In this document: piece by piece, positions 40,249-49,200 of the stretch | How the letters are laid out: the number at the start of each line of letters is the position of its first letter | Numbering within the stretch: position 1 is the stretch's first letter | Source: Streptomyces sp. NBC_01381 | GTDB lineage: Bacteria > Actinomycetota > Actinomycetes > Streptomycetales > Streptomycetaceae | Assembly: GCF_026340305.1 (NCBI RefSeq) | Contig: NZ_JAPEPI010000002.1 | Span: 806,001 to 870,000, forward strand | Reading direction: 5' to 3' | DNA: 64,000 bases | Notes under the pieces: generated by a model | Database searches by the model: none | Told to the model about the DNA's origin: nothing | The model's input: the letters and a program-made list of their open reading frames with translations, nothing else | Made by a program: the position numbers and the translations under genes

Positions 40249-41175
40249 TCAGACGTCGCGCTTCTCCAGAAGCGCGAAGGCGCCGACGATCGCGGCCAGC
40301 GTCACGACGATCAGCAGCACCAGCTGCGAGTTGCCGTTGCCCGAGCCGGTGTCGATCTGGAAGATCTTGGCGAGCGAGTTGGGCGCGTTGTAGTCCATCA
40401 TCTTCTCGCCCACGCTGCGGGTGCTCTCCGAGATCAGCAGGAACGCGGGCAGGATCGCGGGCACCAGGACCAGGCCCAGCATCGCGGTGATCGCGCCCGC
40501 CGAGTGGCGCAGCATCGAGCCGACCGCCAGGGCGAGGACGCCCAGGAGCGAGACGTAGAGGCCGCCCTTGAGGACCGTGCCGCCCCACGCCACGTCGCCC
40601 GCCTCAGAGCCGCTGTGCATCCCCGACGTCATGGCGCCCACCAGGAAGATGGACGCCGCCGAGACGACGAAGGCGATCACGAAGAAGACCACGATCTTCG
40701 CGGCGAGGACGCGGTAGCGCTGCGGCGACGCCGTGAACGTCGTACGGATCATGCCCGTGCCGTACTCGGACGACGTCACCAGGACGCCGAGCGTGATCAG
40801 GCAGATCTGGCCGAGGACCAGACCGAAGAACGCCGGGATGGTGAACGGCACGTCCAGATAGTCACGGGGTTCCGTCTGCGCGGCGACGAGCAGGCCGATG
40901 CCGATGACCAGGAGGAGGAAGACGCCGAGCGTCCACATCGTCGAGCGGACCGACTTGATCTTCGTCCACTCGGAGGCCAGGGCGTTGCCGATGTGGGTCT
41001 TCTTGACCGGGATCGGCGAGGTGTAGGCGTTGCTCATCGCCTGCTGCCAGGCGGAGGGCGGCGCGGGCGCGGCGGGCGGGGGAGCCATCGGGGCGCCCTG
41101 CGGCATGGGGGCGCCGGCCTGTGCGTACGCCTGCTGGGGCTGCGCCTGCGGCTGCGGAGTCGGAGGCGTGGTCAT
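40249..41175 (-). CDS. ABC-2 type transporter permease with Gln/Pro-rich N-terminus (copy 1)
   Basis: A 308-residue permease. Residues 1-45 are a low-complexity Pro/Gln/Ala tail (repeats of PQ and APM). Six membrane helices follow (residues 85-105 to the end), with the ABC-2 coupling region and a basic C-terminus ALLEKRDV. It overlaps the ATPase gene by 4 bases, so they are translationally coupled. It is paralogous to the permease at 43.2 kb (shared SEWTKIKSV, TSSEYGTGMIRTTF and LEKRD/LKKRD ends). Confidence 0.9.
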   Translation of the reverse strand: MTTPPTPQPQAQPQQAYAQAGAPMPQGAPMAPPPAAPAPPSAWQQAMSNAYTSPIPVKKTHIGNALASEWTKIKSVRSTMWTLGVFLLLVIGIGLLVAAQTEPRDYLDVPFTIPAFFGLVLGQICLITLGVLVTSSEYGTGMIRTTFTASPQRYRVLAAKIVVFFVIAFVVSAASIFLVGAMTSGMHSGSEAGDVAWGGTVLKGGLYVSLLGVLALAVGSMLRHSAGAITAMLGLVLVPAILPAFLLISESTRSVGEKMMDYNAPNSLAKIFQIDTGSGNGNSQLVLLIVVTLAAIVGAFALLEKRDV

Positions 41176-42347
41176 CGGGCATCCTCGTTGTCGGTGGCGC
41201 TCTTGGTCATCTCAGGTGCGGGGGCGGCCGCGTACGGGTTGGGGGTGCCCTGAGGCGGGCCCTGCGGGGCGCCCTGCTGCATCGCGAAGGGCTGACCGCC
41301 CTGCTGGGGCGGCGGCGGTGCGTACCACCCGGGCTGGCCCTGGCCGGGCACGGGCATCTGGCCCTGCGGCGGCATGCCACCGGGCATGGCGCCCTGCTGC
41401 ACGGGCTGCTGCAGGCCCGCCCGCTGGTCGACCGTGGAGCGGTAGTCGACGGCGCCCTGCGTCATCCGCATGTACGCCTCTTCCAGCGAGGCCTGGTGCG
41501 GGGAGAGCTCCCACACGCGGACGTCCGCGCCGTGCGCGAGGTCGCTGATGCGGGGCAGCGGAAGCCCGGTGACCCGGAGCGCGCCGTCCTGCTCGGGCAG
41601 GACCTGGCCGCCGGCCTCGGTCAGCGCGGCCGTCAGCTTCTCGCGCTGCTGCGGCTCGCTGTCCGGCGTACGCACCCGGGCGAAGTCGGCGGAGTTGTGC
41701 GAGATGAAGTCCTTGACGCTCATGTCCGCGAGCAGCTGCCCGCGGCCGATCACGATCAAGTGCTCGGCGGTCAGCGCCATCTCGCTCATCAGGTGCGAGG
41801 AGACGAAGACCGTACGCCCCTCGGCCGCGAGGGACTTCATCAGGTTCCTGACCCAGAGGATGCCCTCGGGGTCGAGGCCGTTGACCGGCTCGTCGAAGAG
41901 CAGCACCTGCGGGTCGCCCAGGAGAGCGGCCGCGATGCCCAGGCGCTGGCCCATGCCGAGCGAGAAGCCCTTGGAGCGCTTCTTCGCCACGTCCTGGAGG
42001 CCCACGACGCCGAGCACCTCGTCGACCCGGCGGGCCGGGATGCCGGAGAGCTGCGCCAGGCACAGGAGGTGGTTACGGGCGTGCCGGCCGCCGTGCACCG
42101 CCTTGGCGTCGAGCAGGGCGCCGACCTGGCGCGGGGCGTTGGGGAGCTTGCGGTACGGGTAGCCGCCGATCGTCACCTGGCCCGTGGTGGGTTGGTCGAG
42201 CCCGAGGATCATGCGCATCGTCGTCGACTTGCCGGAGCCGTTGGGGCCCAGGAAGCCGGTGACGGTGCCGGGTCGCACCTGAAAGGAAAGGTTGTACACG
42301 GCTGTCTTGGCGCCGTAGCGCTTCGTCAGGCCGACTGCCTCGATCAT
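41172..42347 (-). CDS. ABC transporter ATP-binding protein with Gln/Pro/Gly-rich C-terminal tail (copy 1)
   Basis: A 391-residue ATPase of the BcrA/NatA-like exporter class. Motifs are Walker A GPNGSGKST, Q-loop LLDAKAVHGG, signature FSLGMGQRLGI (a degenerate SGGQ), Walker B VLLFDEPVNGLDPEG and switch His SSHLMSEM. Residues 310-391 form a tail rich in Gln, Pro and Gly (GMPPQGQMPVPGQGQPG), mirrored by the partner permease. ATG chosen to match the paralogue's start (MIE..GLTKRYG). The substrate is unknown. Confidence 0.9.
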   Translation of the reverse strand: MIEAVGLTKRYGAKTAVYNLSFQVRPGTVTGFLGPNGSGKSTTMRMILGLDQPTTGQVTIGGYPYRKLPNAPRQVGALLDAKAVHGGRHARNHLLCLAQLSGIPARRVDEVLGVVGLQDVAKKRSKGFSLGMGQRLGIAAALLGDPQVLLFDEPVNGLDPEGILWVRNLMKSLAAEGRTVFVSSHLMSEMALTAEHLIVIGRGQLLADMSVKDFISHNSADFARVRTPDSEPQQREKLTAALTEAGGQVLPEQDGALRVTGLPLPRISDLAHGADVRVWELSPHQASLEEAYMRMTQGAVDYRSTVDQRAGLQQPVQQGAMPGGMPPQGQMPVPGQGQPGWYAPPPPQQGGQPFAMQQGAPQGPPQGTPNPYAAAPAPEMTKSATDNEDAR

Positions 42348-42456
42348 TCTCCGCACCCATCGAATGGTTCAGGACGTCGGGGCACACGCCCCCGTAAGGG
42401 TTAGGAGGATATAGCCGAGCTGACGGTTCCAGCCAAGAGAGGGTAAAAGTGCGGCA

Positions 42457-43245
42457 TCACGGGAAACCCGGCTGTGGCAGCGCCCAGCCCGCGTCGGCGA
42501 AGGCGCGCCTGCCGCGATCGCGCAGCTCGCGGTCCGCGGCGGCCTTGCGCACCCAGTCGGCGGGACCGGGCCCGAGCAGCCCGCGCAGGGCGGCCGAATC
42601 CGCGATGAGCGAGGCGAGCAGCGCCGCCTGGTCGCCGCCGCCGGGGCGTGGCAGGCCCGACCGCGGATCGGCGAGGACGCCGTACGTACTGACGTAGAGA
42701 TACGCGCCGTCGAGCCGCTCACCGGACGGCAGTGTCATCGCGAAGTCGCCGCCCGGAAGCAGCGCCCGCCGGTAGTTGGGCAGCTCCGTGTCGTCGACCA
42801 CACGGAACTGGTCCTGATCCAGCCAACTCACGACCAGGGAGGTTTCGACCGCCGGGTCCAGGTAAGGGGCGGCCGCCACATACCCGGCACGCCCGATGTG
42901 CGCCGAGCAGCCCACCGCGACGCCGCGCACCCGCATCGGGACCATCGGCACGGCGGAGGTGATGCCGCGCCGGGCCAGTTTGTACGCGACCTGCGCGGGC
43001 GAGGCGTTCGATCCCACGGCGATGACGGGGTGCCTGCGGCCGGTGGGCGCCTCGCCCCGCCCGCTCAGCGTCTCGTCGAGCGTCAGCCCCGCCACGGGCC
43101 ACTGGCCGAGCGGCAGCGGACGTACATCGAGGGGGAGCAGCTCGTCGCCGGCCAGGACGGCGGGCCAGGGGGCCGGACGCCCCGGATACGTCAGCGGCCG
43201 CAGGGCGGGCACCTCGTCGAGGCCGAGCGCCGAGAGGCTAGGCAT
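42457..43245 (-). CDS. Conserved hypothetical protein, GGCT-like N-terminal motif
   Basis: A 262-residue soluble protein. VIAVGSNASPAQVAYKL resembles the gamma-glutamylcyclotransferase-like (Y/V)GSN-x-Q signature and LDGAYLYVSTYGVL could be a later strand of such a fold, but a catalytic Glu cannot be assigned confidently. The sequence is rich in Pro, Ala and Gly. It lies between two ABC transporter modules, same strand, and its start overlaps the permease stop by 8 bases. The function is unknown. Confidence 0.65.
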   Translation of the reverse strand: MPSLSALGLDEVPALRPLTYPGRPAPWPAVLAGDELLPLDVRPLPLGQWPVAGLTLDETLSGRGEAPTGRRHPVIAVGSNASPAQVAYKLARRGITSAVPMVPMRVRGVAVGCSAHIGRAGYVAAAPYLDPAVETSLVVSWLDQDQFRVVDDTELPNYRRALLPGGDFAMTLPSGERLDGAYLYVSTYGVLADPRSGLPRPGGGDQAALLASLIADSAALRGLLGPGPADWVRKAAADRELRDRGRRAFADAGWALPQPGFP

Positions 43246-44008
43246 CACGCTTCTTCAACAGGGCGTAGCCGCCGATCAGGGCGACCACGACCCACGCCAC
43301 CATGATCGCGAGCCCGCCCCACGGACCGTACGGAGTGTCGTCGTCCAGCGGCGTCTTCACCTGCATGATTTTGCTTCCGGCCTGGTCGGGGAGGTAGCGG
43401 CCGACCTTCTTCGTGGCCGATACGTTGCCCAGGATGCTGGAGATCAGGAAGAAGAACGGCATCAGGATGCCGAGCGAGAGCATCGGGCTGCGCAGCATCG
43501 TGGCGACGCCCATCGAGAACATCGCGATGAGCGCCATGTAGAGCCCGCCGCCGATGACCGCGCGCAGCACACCGGGATCGCCGATCTCGGCCCTGTGCTC
43601 GCCGAGCATCGCCTGCCCCACGAAGAACGCGATGAAGCTCGTCACGATGCCGACCGCAAGCGAGAGCAGCGTGGCGACCGCGACCTTGCTGAACATGAAG
43701 GTGCCGCGCTGCGGGACCGCGGAGAGCGAGGTGCGGATCATGCCGGTGCTGTACTCGTTCGAGACGACGAGCACACCAAAGACGATCATCGCGAGCTGGC
43801 CGAGGCTCATCCCGGCGAAGCTGGTGAAGGTCGGGTCGAAGACCCTGCGGTCCTGGGCGTTGAGGCTGTCGTAGTCGTTCTTCGCCAGGATGCTGATCAG
43901 CAGGCCGAGCCCGACCGTGACGACCACGGCGAGCCCCAGCGTCCACACGGTCGACGCGACCGAGCGGATCTTGGTCCACTCCGACTTCAGGACTTGCGTC
44001 GCGGCCAT
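43238..44008 (-). CDS. ABC-2 type transporter permease (copy 2)
   Basis: A 256-residue permease with six membrane helices, starting ATQVLKSEWTKIRSVASTVWTLGL and ending ALLKKRDA. It shares block-by-block sequence with copy 1 at 40.2 kb (SEWTKI, EYSTGMIRTSL against EYGTGMIRTTF) but lacks the Gln/Pro N-terminal tail. Three bases separate it from its ATPase gene. Confidence 0.9.
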   Translation of the reverse strand: MAATQVLKSEWTKIRSVASTVWTLGLAVVVTVGLGLLISILAKNDYDSLNAQDRRVFDPTFTSFAGMSLGQLAMIVFGVLVVSNEYSTGMIRTSLSAVPQRGTFMFSKVAVATLLSLAVGIVTSFIAFFVGQAMLGEHRAEIGDPGVLRAVIGGGLYMALIAMFSMGVATMLRSPMLSLGILMPFFFLISSILGNVSATKKVGRYLPDQAGSKIMQVKTPLDDDTPYGPWGGLAIMVAWVVVALIGGYALLKKRDA

Positions 44009-44011
44009 CGC

Positions 44012-45001
44012 TCAGGACCCCTTCTTCTGCTGCTGCCAGCCCGCGCCCCAGTCCGCGGCCTGCTGCGGGGGCGGCGGTGCGCCGGGCCCTTCATGGTCGG
44101 CGTGCGCGTGATACTCCACCGACTCCGCGGTCAGCTGCATGAACGCCTCTTCCAGGGAGGCCTGTTGAGGGCTCAGCTCATGGAGGACGAGCTGATGCCG
44201 GGCGGCGATTTCCCCGAGCTTCTCCGGGGGCGTGCCGTCGATCTCCAGGGAGCCGCTGCCCGTCTCGACGGCGGTGATGCCCTCCTGGTGCAGCACGTCG
44301 AGGAGCCGTTCGCGCTGCGGGGAGCGCATTCGGACGTACGAGCGTGAGTTCTGCTGGATGAAGTCCGACATGGAGGTGTCGGCGAGGAGCCGGCCCTGGC
44401 CGATGACGACCAGATGGTCGGCGGTCAGCGCCATCTCACTCATCAGGTGCGAGGAGACGAAGACCGTACGGCCCTGCGAGGCGAGGGACTTCATCAGGTT
44501 GCGGATCCAGTGGATGCCCTCGGGGTCGAGGCCGTTGACCGGCTCGTCGAACATCAGGATCTCGGGGTCGCCGAGCAGCGCGCCCGCGATGCCAAGGCGC
44601 TGGCCCATGCCGAGCGAGAAGCCCTTGGCCTTCTTCTTGGCGACCTGGGTCAGGCCGACGGTGTCCAGGACCTCGTGGACGCGGGCGCGCGGGATGCCGT
44701 TGCTCTGCGCGAGGCAGAGAAGGTGATTGAAGGCGCTGCGCCCGCCGTGCATGGCCTTGGCATCGAGGAGGGCGCCGATGTACTTCAGCGGGTCCCTCAG
44801 CTGCGCGTACCGCTTGCCGTCGATACGGACGTTCCCCGCCGAGGGATTGTCGAGCCCGAGCATCATCCGCATGGTCGTGGACTTGCCCGCGCCGTTGGGG
44901 CCGAGGAAGCCGGTGACGATGCCCGGGTGCACGGTGAAGGTCAGATGGTTGACGGCGACCTTCTCGCCGTACCGCTTGGTCAGCCCCTCGAGCTCGATCA
45001 T
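44012..45001 (-). CDS. ABC transporter ATP-binding protein (copy 2)
   Basis: A 329-residue ATPase nearly identical in layout to copy 1: GLTKRYGEKVAVNHL, Walker A GPNGAGKST, FSLGMGQRLGI, ILMFDEPVNGLDPEG and SSHLMSEMALTADHL. The C-terminal tail is short (PPPPQQAADWGAGWQQQKKGS). The two modules are an obvious tandem duplication. No adjacent regulator gene is present. Confidence 0.92.
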   Translation of the reverse strand: MIELEGLTKRYGEKVAVNHLTFTVHPGIVTGFLGPNGAGKSTTMRMMLGLDNPSAGNVRIDGKRYAQLRDPLKYIGALLDAKAMHGGRSAFNHLLCLAQSNGIPRARVHEVLDTVGLTQVAKKKAKGFSLGMGQRLGIAGALLGDPEILMFDEPVNGLDPEGIHWIRNLMKSLASQGRTVFVSSHLMSEMALTADHLVVIGQGRLLADTSMSDFIQQNSRSYVRMRSPQRERLLDVLHQEGITAVETGSGSLEIDGTPPEKLGEIAARHQLVLHELSPQQASLEEAFMQLTAESVEYHAHADHEGPGAPPPPQQAADWGAGWQQQKKGS

Positions 45002-45021
45002 GCGCCAACGCTAAAACGGGC

Positions 45022-45054
45022 TAGAGCCCCCTGCCACTTGGACAGGGGGCTCTA
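45022..45054. terminator. Terminator hairpin downstream of filP
   Basis: TAGAGCCCCCTG pairs perfectly with CAGGGGGCTCTA over 12 bp around a 9-base loop. It lies between the ABC ATPase start and the filP stop on the minus strand. Confidence 0.8.
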
Positions 45055-45078
45055 TACGCGCCTTGGGGGGAGTGCCCC

Positions 45079-45149
45079 TTTAGGGGCGCGGGGCTGTACT
45101 AATCTGCGGCTCCGCCGCGTGGGCGCGACAAGCCACAGCGGACCCGCAG
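45079..45149. repeat. Streptomyces interspersed repeat, long copy
   Basis: The stretch shows AGGGGCGCGGGG, a CTGCGGCTCCGCCGCG hairpin, GGGCGCGAC-AGCCAC and GACCCGCAG. It shares its ends with the short copy at 30083-30125 and differs by carrying the central hairpin. Confidence 0.8.
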
Positions 45150-45162
45150 TGTCCCCACGACG

Positions 45163-46098
45163 CTATCGCGTCTGCTGAGCAGGCACCCCGCGGGTGATCG
45201 GCTCGTCCTCGGCAGGCGTACCCGCCGCGGCGACGGCCGCACCCGTGAGGGTGGCCAGCATCTCGCGAACGTTGGTCAGCTGAGCATTGATGGAGTCGCG
45301 ACGGTTCGTCAGAGCGGCAAGCTCCCGCTCCGACTCGCTCCGAATCCGGTCAGCCTTGGCATTGGCATCGGCGACGATGTCCTCTGCCTGACGCTGAGCC
45401 GTCTCCACCGTCTGCCGGGCGCGACGCTCGGCATCCGTGCGCAGCTTCTCCGCCTCGAGGCGAAGCTGCTCCGCGCGGTGCTCGATCTCCGCGAGGCGCT
45501 TCTCCGCCTTCGCCTGCCGCGAGGCAAGGTCACGCTCCGACTGCTCGCGGCGCTTGGCGAGGTTCGTCTCGAAGTCGGCGGCGGCCTGGGCGGCCTTCGC
45601 GCGGGTCTCCTCGAAGAGGGCGTCCGCCTCCTCGCGCTTGGACTGAGCGTCCTTCTGCGCCTCGGTACGCAGCGCACCCGCCTCGCCCTTGGCCTTCTCG
45701 ACGATCCGGACGCCCTCGTCCTCCGCCTTGGCCTTGCGCTCGGCGGCGAACGACTCGGCGTCGTTGCGCACCTGCTGGGCCGCCGACTCGGCGAGCTCGC
45801 GGTGCTGCTCGGCGGCGCGACGGGCCTCCTCGCGCAGGTCCTTCGCCTCCTCCTCGGCGAGGCGGAGGATCTTCTCGACGCGGGCACCGAGACCGGCGTA
45901 CGACGGCTCGGCGTCGGCTACCTGGGCCTGGGCGTTCTGCGTCTCGAGGTGCAGTTCCTCGATGCGCTTTTCCAGAGCAGTGATACGTGCGAGAGCGCTG
46001 TCACGGTCGGAGACGAGCTTGGAGATACGTTCGTCCACCTGAGCGCGGTCGTACCCACGCCGCACAAGCTCGAAGCCGTAGGGGGAAGTGTCGCTCAT
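45163..46098 (-). CDS. filP: FilP, coiled-coil cytoskeletal protein
   Basis: An intermediate-filament-like protein that forms networks below the hyphal tip and gives stiffness. The 311 residues begin with a DivIVA-type N-terminus (YGFELVRRGYDRAQVDERISKL), followed by almost continuous coiled coil (EEEAKDLREEARRAAEQHREL and so on) and a short Ala-rich end. Ala/Glu/Arg content is very high with few aromatic residues. It is the partner of Scy and DivIVA. It follows scy on the same strand by 182 bases. Confidence 0.95.
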   Translation of the reverse strand: MSDTSPYGFELVRRGYDRAQVDERISKLVSDRDSALARITALEKRIEELHLETQNAQAQVADAEPSYAGLGARVEKILRLAEEEAKDLREEARRAAEQHRELAESAAQQVRNDAESFAAERKAKAEDEGVRIVEKAKGEAGALRTEAQKDAQSKREEADALFEETRAKAAQAAADFETNLAKRREQSERDLASRQAKAEKRLAEIEHRAEQLRLEAEKLRTDAERRARQTVETAQRQAEDIVADANAKADRIRSESERELAALTNRRDSINAQLTNVREMLATLTGAAVAAAGTPAEDEPITRGVPAQQTR

Positions 46099-46280
46099 GG
46101 GGTTCCTGTCGAATGAGACCGGTGAGGTGATAGAGGGAATCCTAGGGGTCCAAGCGGCGTGTCATCGAGCAGATGCCCGTTTGATCTGGAGAATGACACC
46201 CCTTTTGAGTGGCTAACCGCCAGAGCACTTGCCAGGGACAGTGCCGAAGGTCCTTTCAAAGCACGGCAGAAGCTCCTTGG

Positions 46281-49200
46281 CTAGCCCTCAGACGTCTTGC
46301 CACCCGATCGAGTTGACCCCGCCGCCGCACCGGCCTTGACGCCCCCCGTGCCGGAGCCGCCGTTCGACGGCGGTTTCGCGCCGGCTGCCGGGGCCTCAAA
46401 AGATTCCAACGCCTCGAGCACGTCCTGGACACGGGAAATCTCGGCGTTGATGTCCTCGCGCCGCCGGACGAGCACTTCGAGCTCGCGCTTGCCCTCGGAG
46501 ACCATCCGCTCGGCCTCGGCCTCCGCCTCCGCCGTGACCCGCTCGGCGTCGCGCACCAGGCCGGCCACCTTCGTCTCGGCCTCCTTGAGCAGCCCCTCGG
46601 CCTTCTTCACGGCGGAGATACGCACCTTGGCGGCCTCGGAACTCGCGTCCGACACCAGCTCCTTGGCCTTCGCCTCGGCCTCGGCACGCTGCTCCTCGGC
46701 GGCCTTCACAAGCGCGTCGCAGCGCTCGCCCGCGGACTTCATCGCCTCGGCGGACTCGCGGCGCGCACGCTCGTGCAGCTCCTCGATCTCGGCGGTCAGA
46801 CGGTCGCGCTGCTCCTCGGAGCGCTCCCTTATGGCCGTCGCGTCGCGGCGGGCGCCGACGAGCAGCTCGTCCGCGTCCGTACGGGCCTTCTCCACCGCGG
46901 AGTTGCCCTCGACCGTCGCCTCGGAGACAAGCCGGTCGGCCTCCGTGCGGGCCGCGCCGACCATCGTGTCGGCCTGCGCCTCCGCGTCCGTGGTCGCCTT
47001 GAGCGCCTTCTCCTGGGCGTCGGACGTCAGCTTCTCGGCCTCGGCCGCCGCCTCCGTGATGAGCGTGTCGACCTGCTCGGCAGCCTCCGAGCGGCGCTTG
47101 TTGGCCGCCTGACGCGCCTCGTCCAGGGTGCGCTCGGCCTCCTCCCGCGCCTGCGAGGTGAGCCGCTCGGCCTCGGCCGCGGCCTCCGCCTTGACGCGCT
47201 CGGACTCGGACCGGATGCGCTCGGCGTGCTGCTGGGCCGAGCCCACCGTCTCGGCGGCGTCCGCGCGAAGCCGCTCGGCGTCGCCCGTGGCGTCCGAGAT
47301 GAGCTTCTCGGCCTTCGCCACCGAGTCCGTGCGCTGCCGGTCGGCCTCGGCGGTCGTCTCCGTCTGCAGCCGCTCGGCCTCGCCGCGAGCCTCGCCGATC
47401 AACTGGTCGGCCTGGTTCGCGGCGTCGCTGCGGATGCGGTTGGCGTCCTCGCGGGCGTCGGCACGCGTGCGTGAGGCGTCCTGCTCGGCCGATGCGATCG
47501 CGTCCGAGGCTTCCGTACGCGAACGCTGGGCGATCTCGGAAGCCTCCGAGCGCAGCCGCTCGGCCTCCGCGATCGCGTCCGAAACCGTGCGCTCCGCGAG
47601 GGACTTGGCGGCCTCGGCCTCGTCGTTCGCCTCGCGCCGGGTGCGGTTGGCGTCCTCCGTGGCGCGCTCACGCTCGGCGTAGGCGTCCGCGCGGACGCGG
47701 TCCGCCTCCTCCTGCGCCTCGGTCCTCGTACGCTCCGCCGCGTGCTCGGCGGCGCTGCGCAGGCCCGCGACCTCGTCCTGCGCGCTCTCGTGCAGGCCGG
47801 CCACGGAGTCCCGTACGGACTGCGCGGTCTGCTCGGCGCTGGAGACCATTTCGGTCGCCCTGCGGTCGGCCTCCTCGACCAGGCGGACGGCCTCGGCCTG
47901 TGCCTCCTCGACGCGCTTGCGGGCGGAGGCGAGCAGCTCCTCGCTCTGCTCGCGGGCCCGCTCGCGCTCCTGATCGGCCTCGCCGCGCGCGGAGCTGAGG
48001 GTCTCCTCGGCCTCGCGGTGACGCCGCGCGGCCTCCTCCTGGGCGGCGGAAAGCGCCTCCGCGGCCTCGGTGGAGATGCGCTCGGCGGCGGTGGCGGCCT
48101 CCGCGCGGACCCGGTCCGCGGACTCCTGGGCCTCCGACTTGAGCCGCTCCGCCTCGGCGGCGGCCTCCGAACGCAGCCGCACGGCGACGTTCTCGCCCTC
48201 GGCGCGCGCCTGCGAGGCGTCCGAAGCGGCCTCCGTGCGCAGCCGCTCGGCCTCGGTCTCGGCCTGCGCCTGCAGGGTGCGGATCCGCTCGGCGGCCTCC
48301 GTGCGCAGCCGGTCCGTCTCGTCGGCGGCTTCCTTGCGGATGCGCTCGGCCTCCGCGCGGGCGTCGGTCAGCGCCTGCTCGGCGGCGGCCAGGCGCTCCT
48401 CGGCCTCCGTGTGCAGGCGCGTCAGCTCGTCGGCGGCCTCGGACTTCCGTGCCGCTATCGCCCGCTCGGTCTCGTCGTGCAGCGCCCGCGCGGCGTCCTC
48501 GGCCTCCGACTTCGTGGCCTCGGCCTGCTCGGCGGCCTCCTCGCGGTGCCGCTCGGCCTCCGCGCGGGTGCGCTCAAGGGTCTCCTCGGCCTGCTTGCGC
48601 AGGGTCGTGGCGCGCTCGATGGCCTCGGTGCGGACCCGCTCGCTCTCGGTGGTCGCGGCCGACTTCAGCTCGTCCGCGTCGGCCTTCGCCTTGGCGAGCA
48701 GCTCCTCGGCGGACTTGGCCGCCTCCTCGATCTTCTGGACGGCCTCGCGCCGGGCCTCGCCACGGATCCGCTCGCCCTCGGCGACCGCGTCGGCCCGCAG
48801 CTGCTCGGCCTCGCCGCGCAGCCTGCGCGCCTCCTCCTGCAGCTCGACGGTCTTGGCGCGGTACTCCTTGGTGTCGTCCTTCGCCGCGCCCTTGAGCTGC
48901 TCGGCGATGTCGTGCGCCTCGCCGCGCAGCCGGTCCGCCTCCGCCTCGGCCTCCGAGCGGATCCGCTCGGCCTCCTCGGTGGCGGACTTCGTCGTCTCCT
49001 TGGCGTCCTTCGAAGCCTTGTCGAGTACGTCCTCCGCCGTACGGGCCGCCTTGGCGAGCTGACCCGCGGTCTCCTCGGCGGTGATCGTGCGGGCCTTCTC
49101 GCCGGCGTCCTTGATCAGCTTCTCGGCCTCGGCGCGGGCGTCGGCGACGACCTGCTCGGCCTCGGCCTTCGTGGCCTCGGCTTCCTTCGTGGCCTCGCCG

